Part shown: positions 48,138 to 60,432 of the stretch, piece after piece
Position numbering within the stretch: the first letter of the stretch is position 1
Layout of the letters: every line of letters begins with the position of its first letter
Source of the DNA: Morella rubra
Taxonomy: Eukaryota > Streptophyta > Magnoliopsida > Fagales > Myricaceae
Reading direction: 5' to 3'
DNA length: 64,000 nucleotides
Assembly (NCBI GenBank): GCA_003952965.2
Contig: CM025852.1
Location: 23,701,684-23,765,683, forward strand
Program-made: the position numbers and the translations under genes
Notes under the pieces: model-generated
The model's database searches: none
Told to the model about the DNA's origin: nothing
Seen by the model: only the letters and a program-made list of their open reading frames with translations

Positions 48138-49953
48138 ATGCTAGCCTTCAATTCTATTCCTCGTAATATCAAATAAAAAGTAGTAAGTTCACACTAGATA
48201 GTCATTGATCATATTATATTTTCTTACGAGCGGCTTTCAGTTCCATTTCTACTCCTCATAAATATCTTAAGTTATGGCCAGCTCACAAATTAGCCCCTAA
48301 AGTATGTTTTGTCCTATGCTAGTTTATGGAGAATTTTTTGTGTCATGGAATGGTCATTATGTGGTCAATTCGGTTGGCTCCGTTAATTTTTCGTGTCATG
48401 GAGTGGTCATTATGCGGTCAATTCGGTTGGTTCTGTTAATGGGATAAATCTCACATGACAAACGGTGACACGTCACCACCAATCACATGTCCTCAAGTTA
48501 CTCAAATTGTTAATTTAGACTGGTGATTGTTGATTTAAAGTCCATATCAAATTGTCTATACCACTTGAATCTAAAATGTCAACTTATAAAGTCATATTTT
48601 TAGGGTCGAGGTCGGGTTTTGAAATACGAACCCCAAAAAAATCAGGTTAGTGTTCAGGTTTCTACCCAAAACCAAAACATTCAAAGGAACTAGACCCTTT
48701 CTTACTCACTTGAAAACTTTATTTTATTTTATTTCAAATTGATGTTAAAAATTAAGTTTATTAATCATATAAAATTACGAAAAATATACACATACGTCAA
48801 AAACATTGAAAAATACTTTTAGAAAATATATTTGATGTAACAACCAAACATCGAAATTATAATACTTTATTGAAACATAATGTATTGGAAACTACTTTAC
48901 AAAAAAAAGTGTTTTACAACGAAACAAACAGATCCTAGTCAAGTGAAAATATAATCAGCCAATGTAAAATAAAGTATTGACATCAATTAAGTTTCCACAA
49001 GGACGATATTTCTCGGTGTCAAACTAGACAAACTAAATTCAATTCGTGTGCATGTGCATCTCATGCGCATGGCCAGTTTTGTTGGCTGACCCCCCTTCTT
49101 CGGTCGATATCTCTACTATCCAATTTTTTCTTTTTTCCGTTGTTTTTAACGCGCTTGCCACCTATTATGGATCATCTCAACTCTATGCTCGTTTGGGTAT
49201 GTATGACCGTTAAAGTCTCTTTGTTCGTTCACCCGTCGCTTTTTCAAAAGGTCTAACATGTCTCCTAGAACATATAATTGAGGTATTTGAACTGCTTTAA
49301 AATCAACGATACTCTAGAGTTGTTGTGATTTAAAAAAAAAATTCAATTCATGTGCCATAAGCAAAAATTTCAGATTTGCGTTGTTTGTTTTTTTGTAACT
49401 GTCGTGAGAGAGAGAGAGAGAGGGGGGCAGTAACTCGAGGGAGATGCAGTATGATTAAAAAAAAGAAATCCAGCTAAGAAAAAAAAAAAATCCAATTCCT
49501 GTGCCCTGACATAAGCGAAAATTTCAGATTTGCATTGTTTTTTTTTTTTTTTCCCGTCACTGTCGTGAGAGGGGGGCAGTAACTCTAGGGAGATGCAGTA
49601 TGATCCAAGCGCGTGAACAAGGAATTTTCTATTTTATTGGTATTATTTATATATTTTTATTAACTTTTTACAAACTCCCGTAAAACTGTAAAAGTCAATA
49701 AAATCTAACATTATCCACCGTACGAAATGACGACTTTCATTAGAGAAAGAAGACTGTTTTTTCATTAGAGTGCAGCAATAACGTTTGCAACGACGACTTT
49801 CGTGCATCACAGACAATATGACAGATCTTATGGGTTCGGATAATTTGTACTTTTTTTTTTTACTAATAAGCGGGGGTTGGGGTGTAGTGCTGTTCAACAC
49901 CCAAATGCACAATAAAAAATGCACAATTGCTATAGTGCATTTTGTTTACTAAT

Positions 49954-50007
49954 AAGCGGGGGTTGGGGTGCTTAAAAAAAAAAAAAAAAAAAGCGGGGGT
50001 TGGGGTG
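49954..50007 (+). mobile_element. Solo poly(A) micro-insertion with 17-bp TSD
   Basis: AAGCGGGGGTTGGGGTG is present at 49954-49970 and 49991-50007, exact over 17 bp. The insert (49971-49990) is CTT followed by an uninterrupted A run, the plus-strand counterpart of the CTTAG-type scars. Confidence 0.75.
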
Positions 50008-50610
50008 TAGTGCTGTTGAACTTGGCTAAAGCATCGCCTAGTTGAAGAAAATTTTAATTAAAAATAAAAATAATATAATAGTAAGTCCATATAATAGTGG
50101 ATAGTCACTAAATTGGGCTTTGGGTTATTCCTCGAATTAGTATAGTAATGGTTTCTAGAACTAGTCTCCGTATTCTTGGATCAATGACTTGTTTATATCT
50201 CAATTGCTAACCTCCACTTCTGTTCCTCGTAATATCAAATAATAGTAGTAAGTTCATACTGGATAGTCATTGATCATATTATTTTTACTTACGGGCTGGT
50301 TTCAGTTTCATTTATACTCCTCAAAAATATCTAAAAGCTCTTGATCGATGCCAAACAAATTTGGTCCCAAAATTATGTTTCGTTCTATATTAGTCCATGA
50401 AAAATTCTTTGTGTCATGAAATAATCATTTTGTGATCAATTTGGCTCCGTTACTAGGATAAATTTCATGTGACAAACAAGGACACATCACCACTAATCAC
50501 GTGTCCTCAAATCAATCTAATTATTAAGTTGGACCGGTAATTGTTAATTTAAAATTCACATCAAACTATCTATACCACTTGAAACTAAAATGTCAGCTCA
50601 TAACGTAATG

Positions 50611-51055
50611 TTAAATAGGTCTTTTACAAATTGGGTTGGCTCCGTTAATGGGATAAGGGAGGAAAATGTGTAAATACCCCTAAAGATAAAGAGAGTAATG
50701 TGTAAAAATTTTGATGGAATCCGTTTAAATTGATGGGTAATTTTGGTACGGGGTCTAAATTGAAAAAATATATAACTTTGTAAGTATAACGTCTAAAAAA
50801 TAATACATCGGAATGTAGAGTGCAAATGACCTCAAAGATAAAAGGGACAAAATGTATTTAACTCTTATTTTAAAGCCGGCTAGCGACCAATTCACCGCAT
50901 CATCTTGACCGCTATCATGCTAGCTTCCAAAAATCTATTGCTTATTTTACTTGGTAAAAGCCACGCTCATCTAGCAAACACTAATTAGCACCCTGTCAAT
51001 CTATCCATGACTTTCTCTTCCATAGTGGAAATTTATATATACTTAATTATAATGT

Positions 51056-51090
<35 letters not shown>

Positions 51091-51745
51091 GAGTCTTGGA
51101 CTTGGTTAAAGGGTTCCAGTACAGTACTTCACTTGTGCTACCTGCTGAAGAAACTTTCAAAAAAACTCAAAATAACACACAAGAGATCAATGGCCTACGT
51201 CCGCAGGATGGCGAACAAAATTTGCGGTTAATAAATAAATGAGAGTGGTTGCGAGAGTCGAAGACTTCGAGACCGACATAATTAACTGCACCCATTGACT
51301 GCTTCCCATTCATTCATCTGAGTTACTTCCAATCGACGTGCGCCACAATCGTACGCCAAAATTCAGGTCATCAGGTGCGGGTTGGGTCAACAAAGGTAGA
51401 ATATTAGGCCTTTTGCTAATTCTTATCCTAACCGTTGCGACCAATATATGTCTGCTGCTCGCCAACCTCAGTTTAACCGTTTTCTGTGATTACGTTAAGT
51501 TAAAATCTAATCTTTTGTCTATCTACATCTCTTTTAATTACAGATCTATCATTAGAAAAAGAATTAAGATGGACAGAAAAACCAGATTTTATAAAATCGC
51601 GGCTACAGTGAATCTGAAATGAATCTTTTCTTAGTTTATGAGTTTTTTTTTTTAAAAAAAAATTATAACTTTTCAACATTATACAACTGAAGTTGCAATT
51701 GTGCCAAATAATTATGAATAGTAAGCAAGTTAACTTCTTCCTCAT
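50611..51745. other. Spacer with TA microsatellite
   Basis: No gene is seen. A (TA)n tract lies at about 51058-51089. Short ORFs (for example 51338-51622) are hydrophobic and unrecognised. Confidence 0.5.
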
Positions 51746-51749
51746 ATTA

Positions 51750-52077
51750 TGTGAGCGTTTGTTTATCGAAATTTTGAGAAATATTCTTAAAATTTTGAAA
51801 ATCTTTTAAATATTGAAGTTTATTGGGATTTGTGAAAAGTGTAAAATGTATATGTAAAAATGTGAAGTTTATTAGAATTTGTGAAATATGTTTGATATAG
51901 TGAAAATTTTGAGCTCTCAAAAAATTAGGCAAATATCTCTTGAATGTTGAAGTTTATTGGGATTTGTAAAAAGTATAAAATGTATGTGTAAAAGTGTGAA
52001 GTTTATTAAAATTTGTGTAAGATGTTGGATGTGGTGAAAATTTTAAACTCTCCAAAAATTAGGTAAATAAACGCCCT
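51750..52077. mobile_element. Enlarged MITE of the GTTTGTTT family, ~328 bp
   Basis: The left end GCGTTTGTTTATCGAAATTT and right end AGGTAAATAAACGCCC are inverted, with TTA on both flanks (51747-51749, 52078-52080). The interior is the reverse complement of the family core (TGAAGTTTATTGGGATTTGTG), present twice because an approximately 130-bp internal part is tandemly duplicated (start words near 51815 and 51947). The element lies about 0.7 kb upstream of the ERF5-like ATG. Confidence 0.72.
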
Positions 52078-52467
52078 TTATATATATAAATCTCATAAAA
52101 TTTCGTCTTATTCCCATTACACGAGGGAAGAAGGAGACCAACAAAAACGGTTGCAGAAGGGAGGATAACAGCTACAACAGCGGATTTTGAACCAATTACT
52201 CTTGCTTGCACGTAAAAAACTTGAAGAGCATTACATTAGGACACATACGGGGGTTTCTAGAACCAATTAATTTGAGGGCTCCAGTCATAAAAAAAGAGGC
52301 ACCTTCCCTACACACGATCTTTTATTTTATTTTATTTTATTTTTTGAAATCTGTTCCTACGCATTAACTTTTCTGAACCTTCACGGAAACCAGACACTAT
52401 AGGAAACGGACAAGCGTGAGCCTTCAAATAAAAGCGACAGAAGAGAACAGAGGCTCTATTACTAGCC

Positions 52468-52499
52468 GTCGATTGACATTGAGGGATCCATCGACGGTG
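52468..52499. promoter_or_regulatory. Inverted repeat in ERF5-like promoter
   Basis: CCGTCGAT (52468-52475) and ATCGACGG (52492-52499) form perfect 8-bp inverted arms around a 16-bp spacer that includes TTGACA (a W-box-like TTGAC core). It lies about 160 bp upstream of the TATA box. A role as a dimeric factor site is only a guess. Confidence 0.45.
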
Positions 52500-52652
52500 A
52501 TAGGAGCGTGGAACACCTGCTCCTTAAAAACAGGAAAGCCGAGCATCCTTCTAGACGATGCTTCCTTCCACCATCGCCGAAGCTGGGTGTGAAACCAAGT
52601 CAGTCTTACCTCTTTGGGACATTTATACAATTCTCCTTCCTTTCCGTTCCTC

Positions 52653-52660
52653 TATATATA
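52653..52660 (+). promoter_or_regulatory. TATA box of the ERF5-like gene
   Basis: TATATATA about 135 bp before the ATG, followed by a CT-rich leader (52670-52745) typical of plant 5' UTRs. Confidence 0.65.
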
Positions 52661-52794
52661 ACTTTCCACTGCCTCTTCCACTCTCAACCCCTCAAACAAA
52701 TTCAAACCTTCTCCCTCTCTTTTGCAAAGCTCCTTTTCGCTCCTCCAAGAACCTTCTTTGAGCATTGAGCTTTGAGCTAGTTCAAGTATAATAC

Positions 52795-53820
52795 ATGGAG
52801 ACCTCTTACGAAGAAGTTTCTTCGGCGCTGCGGTCCATCAAGCATCACTTGCTCGACGAAATCTCCCCGGTGGGGATCTTGTCTTGTTTGGAGCCTTGGA
52901 GCTCTGAGTCTCTTTCGCAGTCCTTATCCGACCCTCTCTGCTCCAGAACCTCAAGTTCTGACTCTCCCGTGGCATTCGCTGATCTTTTTAACTCCAACGA
53001 GCTCTTTGGCTTTACCTTCCAGAGTCAAAGCGATTTCTTCGAATTCGAACAGAAACCGCAAATAATCGACCTTACTACGCCTAAATCCCTTAATTCAACC
53101 TCTCAATCGAGTTATGATTCCTTTGAGTTCGAAGCTAAACCTCACGTGGTGGACCTTCCTGTCCCGATAGCTCAAACTTCGACATCCTATTCTCACTCGA
53201 ATGGCAGTAGCTTCGAATTCGAATCAAAAGCTCAAACGAATCGGAAACCTTCGTTGACGATCTCGGTCCCTGGCAAAAGCAAAACCGAGTGGATCCAATT
53301 CGGCAACCCGAGTGGCCAAGTGGATCCGCCGGCGTTTGTACAGGAAAATGCGAGTGTCGAAGCGAAAAGGCACTACAGAGGGGTCCGACAACGGCCATGG
53401 GGCAAATACGCGGCTGAGATTCGAGACCCTACCCGTCGGGGCTCGCGTGTCTGGCTTGGGACCTTCAACACGGCTATCGAAGCCGCCAAGGCCTACGACC
53501 GTGCCGCGTTCAAGCTCCGCGGGTCAAAAGCCATCCTCAACTTCCCTCTCGAAGCAGGCAAGTCCGAGCCACTGATAGCCGTGGCCAGCGAGAAAAAACG
53601 GCGTCGTGATCAGGACGATGAGGTGGCGGTGCTGGTGGTCAAGAAGGAGAGGCCGACGGAATCCGATGACACGGTCAGCTCTTTGAGAGATATCCCGCTG
53701 ACGCCGTCAAGTTGGACAGCGGTGTGGAACGGTGATGTAACAGGAATTTTTAACGTTCCACCGCTTTCGCCCTTATCTCCTCACCCGCCATTTGGATTTC
53801 CACAGCTCATGGTTGTATGA
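52795..53820 (+). CDS. Group IXb ERF transcription factor, ERF5/ERF6-like
   Basis: An intronless 341-aa protein. One AP2/ERF domain spans about residues 193-251 ([20 protein letters not shown] then [19 protein letters not shown] and [13 protein letters not shown]). The N-terminal [12 protein letters not shown] block and the C-terminal [15 protein letters not shown] and [20 protein letters not shown] segments define group IXb (Arabidopsis ERF5, ERF6, ERF104, ERF105). The PLSPLSP motif is a known MPK3/MPK6 phosphorylation region in ERF6 and ERF104. The basic KKRRRDQD after the domain is a likely nuclear signal. A FEFE-x-K module recurs three times (about 82, 110 and 140). The family activates immune and oxidative or abiotic stress genes through GCC boxes. 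The neighbours (ERF2-like on one side, NUDT8-like on the other) support the assignment. Confidence 0.93.
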   Translation: METSYEEVSSALRSIKHHLLDEISPVGILSCLEPWSSESLSQSLSDPLCSRTSSSDSPVAFADLFNSNELFGFTFQSQSDFFEFEQKPQIIDLTTPKSLNSTSQSSYDSFEFEAKPHVVDLPVPIAQTSTSYSHSNGSSFEFESKAQTNRKPSLTISVPGKSKTEWIQFGNPSGQVDPPAFVQENASVEAKRHYRGVRQRPWGKYAAEIRDPTRRGSRVWLGTFNTAIEAAKAYDRAAFKLRGSKAILNFPLEAGKSEPLIAVASEKKRRRDQDDEVAVLVVKKERPTESDDTVSSLRDIPLTPSSWTAVWNGDVTGIFNVPPLSPLSPHPPFGFPQLMVV

Positions 53821-54779
53821 GCATTTAAATTCCTGCTCATATATATTAGGAAGGAAAATGTGTTTTTTTGAATTCCAGAGGGCATCACGGTTCGAGTCAT
53901 CTGGATATTGTGCCTCTTTTTTTTTTTGGGAATGTAAATTTTTTATTTTCTCAAAATGATAAGTTTGATAATTCTCTGTGTGAGATTATTTCAGTCTTTT
54001 GATTTGATAATTCTCTGTTTCATCTGTCACAAGATTAACCACTTTGAAAAATAAAAGAATTTATTTAAATAAATACTTGCAAGGGTATATCAAGCATGAC
54101 TGCATGCATCTGCTCATGTTTATGAATTTCTCATATTTGTGAGGGTTTGAAATTAAACCCATGTAAATCCAAAAAACGGAAGGTAGAATATATATATATA
54201 TATGAGTTTTTTTTTTTTGCTAATATATATGGTCCTTTGTTTTTAGGGTTCGCCTAAACTGAAAATTGGTAGTGTTTTCTTCAATGTCAATTGACTGGTG
54301 CTTGGGTGTGGTATGGGTCAAATAGATTATATATATATATATTTACTTGTTCGCTGGTAAAAAGTTATATTAAAGGAAGAAGACAATTACATTTGACACC
54401 TTAAATTACCATATCATTTGAAATGTGAATACCAAAGACCAGAAAGTCATCTTTAGGGGCTGTATTGAAGTTATAAATTTTTATTTTTATTTTTAAATAA
54501 AATAATGTGTAATTTATTTTCATGCAATCAGTATTTTAAATATTTTAATTAGGGATAAAATAAAAATAGTAGAGGATTTAAAAATACTTATGGAAGAACC
54601 GATCGAGAAAAGCTACTATACATTATACATACCAAAAAAAAAAAAATCTGTGGCTAAACTTGAACCAATAAATTGGAGTTTTAAGAAAATTTTATATTCT
54701 CTTAAATTTTGAGCTACATTTAAAACTATGTAACTAAATTATAACTATTTTGAGGGTGCAAAGTATAATTTTTTATTTT

Positions 54780-54810
<31 letters not shown>

Positions 54811-57800
54811 GCAACCTTAGGGAGCAAAATTAAGAAAGAAAATAATTAATATGAAACTAAAATATCATCTCACAACAAATTAATACAAATGAGAGAAAAT
54901 GGAACAACGAATCTAATTCATCATCAGATGCATTCTCTTCGCAGATTATGAGGCTACCCTACGTCAAGTCAAGTCGTGATCAACAATAATAGTTGGTATT
55001 GGAGTTAAACTAACTAAAAATTGTTAGACTTAGAGTACATATCTCTGAGGATATAGGACTAAGTCTCTTAGGACACAATATTTGGTAATAATTAAGTGGA
55101 TATATTTCTGATAATATTGCTCAACGTGGTTTGAATCTCCACGTTCAAAATGGGCGCACTTGGATTTGAGGTTGCTTAGGAACCCACAGAGGTGAAGAGA
55201 ATACTGTATATTTTGCTCCTGGAAAAAGAAAAGAAAAATAAATAAATAAAAGGGGAATAATAATAGTGACCCGACAGTCGCAAAGTCGCCACCTCGCTAC
55301 GGCCAGATGTATACGCGGAAGGATCGCCTGTATTAATTATATTCCCGTCAACAGAAGGGCCACGCGAAGCCACTTGTCTTGCTTCACTATCCCCCTTAAA
55401 TGCATTTGACCAAAGCTTACGGAGGCCATGGCCGGGGGCCGCAGTGTTGAAATTCTATCTTTTTTCTGTCTGCATTCGGTCCCCCTATGAGCAACTTGAC
55501 ATGAGTTCAAGCTTACCGCTTGGTAAAAACATATACGAGGGCTCAGGTTAAGGAAGGTGGACTGAAAAAATCACATTTGCTGAGCGCAGATTATGTCAAA
55601 GACTTCCTACAGAAGTTGTCCAAGTAGCCGCAGGTACCACAGCCGGATCAAAAGCTAGCTATATATATATATAACATTAATGACAACCTGATATCAGGAG
55701 GCAAATGAAATTGCTCAAAACGTCTACGACCAACTTCAGTGAATCCCCCATAGAAGATGCATGTTATATGCAGGATGCCAAAATCTGCATGCATTAATCT
55801 TCAGTTATATATGTTCCGACTTAATTACTAACTAGTGAGTTTAGTTTATTTCTGGCCACATATATTATACAGTTTGTGTCACTCTGTGACTCTTCCAATA
55901 ATCTAGCAGTTCGTAGCTGTGATCCTGATCCGCACTTTCTGTCACCATTCGAAGTTTCAGCCTCTACTATTTCAAACCTTCCACAGCACATGGTGCGAAT
56001 TGACTGAAAAACTTTGAATATATACCACTGTACGTACTCATTGAGCATCACTATGGATAAATATTGTCTATAGCTAGTGTATATATATATATATATATAT
56101 ATAAAAACAAACGAGATCACGCATGCATGCATGTATGCCGCACACTACGCTGGGCGAGAATTAAAGATGTTTGACTGCGGCCGTGCCCGGTGGTGAAAAT
56201 TAAACAGATGTTGGGCGATAGTTAACAGTTAGGTCATATATGCAGAGATTGACTACGGGGTTCAAGATTCTTGACTTTCACAGTTCCATCCATGCAGTTT
56301 TTTGTAGCGGCTAATTTATTCGCAAGCAATCATATTCAAAATTGCAGCAAGGTGTCGTATCCCTTCGGAATTTTAAATCCAAAGTAACGAAAAAAAAAGC
56401 ACAAAAGATACCTGCAGCCCATAATTTCAGGTAAACAAATTATAACTCCTGAATTAGGACATCCCTTCGGATCCAATTATAAGACGACTAGAAATTAAGT
56501 GCATGCACGCAGCACCTTTTTCTCTTATAACTTAGAAGCCCCGACGTGGTTGGTCAAATATTTTGGATTTCCTAATTAATTGTTATGGTTAAGTGGATTT
56601 TTAAACTATTCCTCCATTTTTTTAAAAAAATGGGTTTTCTTGTTTGGCCAAGTGGAAAAAGTCGTGAGTGTTGAAAAAATGTGTTGATCAATAAAACACT
56701 TTAGCGTTTATTGCGTACAACGTGATTAGTCAAACTTTGATGAGTTCAAAATCCTGAAGAGTTCCTAATTGCATCATTTGTTGACTATCGACGAGAAGAC
56801 GTGCCTAATATAATTAATAAGTCAGAAATGTACACTCTCAATAATTGAGTGTAAGCTTGTCAAACCATGCACGTGAATTAGACTAGCTAGCCTAGCTCGG
56901 TCATCAGCCGCAAGCTTCATGTTTAAGAAAAGCAGGTAATTACTTCTAAGCAAAAGGGTCATGATCTGATACTTAGACTACCATTAATTTAAACAAGCAA
57001 AGCAATTACCTGGATCGCCAATACTCCCCAGAGGAGTGGAATTAGTTTAGATTTTTCAATTTCTTTTATTTTTCTCCAATGAAAGAATTAGATTGATAGA
57101 GATAAAAAATGACAGAGAAACATTAACACGAGATAAGATGCATCATGAGTGCAATTCTTATAGATTGGTTATGACTTATGAGACTAATATCTCAAATACG
57201 ATCTTCAATTTCTCATTAAGTTTTACTAGATCTCTCTTTTTGGGAGAGGAAACGGTCATCGAGTCTTGCTCAATGATTGGGCAATAATTTAGCGGACAGC
57301 CCTATAGTTTATCTTAATGTTTCAACAAGCAAAATACATAAATAAATAAATAAGTGGCCCTCTTGAATATATAATAATGGGTTGTATTAATTAGTCATTA
57401 ATGTTGGTGATTATGTGTCATTTTTTGATGGTTTACAATTAGTTGTGGTTGAATAGCATTAAGATCTCAAAGTCGCACATGGCTTCAAAAGGATTCTTCA
57501 AGTTTCTTACCCAGAAAAACAAGAACAAAAAAACAAAAAACAAAAAGAGAGAAAATTAATGGGTTACTGTTGAATCAAAGTGGTTGGATTGGTCCGACCA
57601 AGTAGAAAAATCTCAATCGAGGCATGCCGCTGGGTCAGCTTGAGTGGGACTAGTGCTTGGTAGATTAACCCAAACCGGAATCCAAGAAACTCCATTGAAG
57701 CATAAGCAGATTTGCCTTGTTCTACACAAATGAAATTAATTGGCGTAGATTTGGTCAATTTCTGACTTCGGACAGGCCACAGTAAGTTGGGCGGCTGAGA

Positions 57801-58880
57801 GCACGGGTGTGCCGGGGCTATGTTTGGTGAACTTAGACCTCTCGAGTTTGTTGAGTTCAGGATTGGGTTGGGCTAAAAACAAGGTTGGGTGTATGATCGA
57901 AGTTCGTCGTGGAACCAACCAACTTGGGCTAAGAGCGGGGGTTAAGGCAAGGTCACTTTGGAGAAGCGGGCGCAGGAACGACATGGATCACGGTTCGCTG
58001 GCTAGACCAATAATCTCGTGGGTTAACTTGGGCCGGATTGGATTTGACAGTACAAACCTGGTTTGGAAGGCCATTGTGCTAAGAATCCAAAGGTTCTAAT
58101 TGGAAAAAAGGCCAAGTTCAGCAGATTTGAGGTTTTGTGTTTGATTTTCATTTCTGATGTTCTTGGCCGATCTGTATATTTTTTGTGTCCTATTTAACTA
58201 AAGAAAGTTTCGTCTACATTGCCAATGTGGGACAAGAAGCAACTGAGAAGAATCAGGCATGGGCATTAATCTGGTGAAAACGTTCCATAGTATTTAGAAT
58301 GGTGGTTGCACGTAGAAATCCAGATTGAGTATAAGATTTGATCTCAATTAGACATATAAATAATGGAGCGTATACATGATTGAATCCAAAAGTTTTAATT
58401 CAGGTAAAACAAACAAAAAAAGATTTCCACTTGTTTTAAATTTCTTAACTATATATTTGGATTCGTCTTGTAATTGAGCTATAGATTTGACTCTATATGT
58501 CTGCAAACATTTTGACTATGATTTAGCTTGTTATAAACATGGACAATACGATTATTATTTATAGTCAACTGCCGCTGCATTCCATTATTTATACGATATA
58601 TATATGCTTCCACCCTAACAGTTCGCTCCGTTGCTTTTAGCCGGATGACTTTATTTATACACGGAGCAAAGTATAAACTAGAGGAAAATACGGATTCCCT
58701 CATTACATACCTATATCGATATATATATATATATATATATATTAAAAAAACAAAAACAACCTCGTATATGATCGGCATGATTTGAGTAGCAGATTATATG
58801 ACTCGTCACTTATAAATTTATAAATTTTTTAACCCAGCAGATTTTTTAAGTTCAAAAAAAGTGAAAACATATTGTTAATG
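53821..58880. other. Spacer downstream of the ERF5-like gene
   Basis: About 5 kb without a recognised gene. It holds TA microsatellites (about 54190-54203, 55660-55672, 56080-56102, 58722-58741), an AAG repeat (about 54787-54812) and a GC-richer non-coding patch at 57600-58100. The short ORF at about 56009-55839 (minus strand) has no recognisable domain. Confidence 0.5.
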
Positions 58881-58884
58881 TTTT

Positions 58885-59101
58885 TTTTCACAAATTTTTT
58901 TTTTCTCCTGTTTTTAAGGTGAGGAGGAAACTAGTGTAGTAACTTTTCTTAGGACATGATTATAAGAGCACCCATTACTGCAGAATGTTCGGTTTGAGCT
59001 ATACCTACTGTCTATTGGGCGAGTCCATCACTATAGCACACTCCTGTCCTTAGAGTTAGTAAATTATTGGTTGGTACTAACTAGACTACAACCTTGGCTG
59101 T
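58885..59101 (-). mobile_element. SINE, second copy of the 12.8-kb family
   Basis: It aligns with the SINE at 12794-13094 in order: GTAG(T/C)AAC, AAGAGCACCC, the TACTGCAGAAT block, GTTTGAGCTATACCTACTG, ATTGGGCGAGTCC and GACTACAACC. The poly(T) end is on the left, so it reads on the minus strand. No clear target-site duplication remains, and the sequence is more diverged, so it is an older copy. Confidence 0.72.
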
Positions 59102-59470
59102 GACATGATAGTCTATTGAAATACCATTACGCAATAGATATAAAAATAAAATAAAAAAATACATTTTTTATTCACAAATTACTACGTGTTTTATACTACA
59201 CTATAAACTACTACGTTTGAGACATTGCATCCACATACTATCCACCCCTAACACATGACACTCTCAATCTATTTTTTTTTCCATTAAATTAGATGGAAAT
59301 TAAATTTTTTTAATACAAAATTTCGATTATACTCTTAATAAAGCCAAATAGTATGTTAAATTTAAAGGGCATAATCGTCGTTTTGTTTAAAAAATCAATT
59401 CCCTTAATTTGATAGAAAAAATACACAAAAAATAGAATGCGTTAAGGATGAGTAGTTTATGAGTGCAATA
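59102..59470. other. AT-rich spacer
   Basis: Nothing recognisable is seen between the SINE and the 93-bp tandem repeat. Confidence 0.5.
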
Positions 59471-59474
59471 AGTG

Positions 59475-59805
59475 ATAGTTAATAATGTAAATTATAAAAC
59501 CTACAACCTTGTAAAAATGAGACATTATTCTAGATTCACAGGTAAGACTATACCACATACATGCGTTATAGTTTATAATGTAAATTATAAAACCTACAAC
59601 CTTGTAAAAATGAGACATTATTCTAGATTCACAGATAAGACTATACCACATACATGCGTTATAGTTTTAAAGTTATTATTTAATATAATACAATAATCGG
59701 TAGTTAAACCTCTAGAAAGCAGATAAGACTACACGATATACATGTGTTATAGTTTTAAAGTTATTATTTAATATATAATACAGTAATCGGTAGATAAACA
59801 CTCAA
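59475..59805. repeat. Tandem repeat, 93-bp unit
   Basis: Two nearly identical 93-bp units begin at 59475 and 59568 (shared words ATGTAAATTATAAAACCTAC and CATTATTCTAGATTCACAG). They are followed by two shorter, partly matching units at 59661 and 59748, which share ATAGTTTTAAAGTTATTATT. The open frame across the first two units is a by-product of a unit length divisible by three. Confidence 0.85.
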
Positions 59806-60112
59806 ACCTCTATTATACATGTAGGGACTGAGATAGGGGAGAAGGAGGATCCATGGCCCATCCGCAGATTTTTATTTCTTTGGGCAAAAAAATCTGTTGT
59901 TCTCAAAGATTTTCCTGTACGTTTTTATATTTTAGCCCTTTAAATTATATTTTAATGAAAAATATCTCCTAATTTCTAATCTTAACTTCTTTTATAGACA
60001 CCTAAATTAAATATTGAATATAATCTCATCCTTTGAAGTAACTTTAATTTCTAAAAAAAAGAGGGTTTTGATGATAAATAAAATATCAATCAAAATATCT
60101 ACCATATAAGGA

Positions 60113-60200
60113 AGAAATAAATTAATTATTCTTCTTTTTTTTTTTCTAGGCGGAAATAAATTAATTCTTTTTTTTTTCTAAGTAGGAAATAAATTAATTC
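60113..60200 (-). mobile_element. Double poly(A) micro-insertion, shared target
   Basis: GGAAATAAATTAATTC occurs at 60152-60167 and 60185-60200, and in degenerate form at about 60113-60134. Two T runs, one followed by CTAGGC and one by CTAAGTA, separate the three copies. Either two insertions used the same target or one insertion was later duplicated with its target. Confidence 0.68.
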
Positions 60201-60432
60201 AAACATAAACTTAACACATCCCCAGTCCCCACGATGAACATGCGCCTAGACTTTTAGGCCTTGATCGCATCCGTGATAGGACCTGGCTGACAGGTGTCCG
60301 CGCTGCAACGTGATTTGCGATAGAAGGAAGCATGATTCGTTATGGTGTACCCACGTTTATCCCAAAAGCCTTAGCCACAAATATGCAGGTCACGTGCTAA
60401 TAATGCTGTCCGCGAAATTTCCATTAAAAAAA

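Larger units (their letters stand above)
46230..50610. repeat. Tandem segmental duplication, ~2 kb units
   Basis: Copy A (about 46230-48595) and copy B (about 48700-50610) are collinear. Shared words in order include GTGTCAAACTAGACAAA, GGCCAGTTTTGTTGGCTGA, AACAAGGAATTTTCTATTTT, GAAAGAAGACTGTTTTTTCA, GGTTGGGGTGTAGTGCTGTT, AGTATAGTAATGGTTTCTAG and CTATACCACTTGAA. Copy A has a 465-bp insertion absent from B. Copy B has two extra local duplications (about 49400-49620 and 49855-50020), and copy A one (48318-48430). There is no open reading frame conserved between copies. Confidence 0.82.

Noticed and set aside
57600..58110. GC-richer patch with a 96-aa ORF on the plus strand and an 82-aa ORF on the minus strand
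   Set aside because: Neither translation shows a known motif and neither has splice partners; it is probably a decayed repeat.
59472..59696. 74-aa ORF with an internally repeated peptide
   Set aside because: It is produced by a 93-bp tandem repeat, whose length is divisible by three. The reverse strand shows the same effect, so it is not evidence of a protein.
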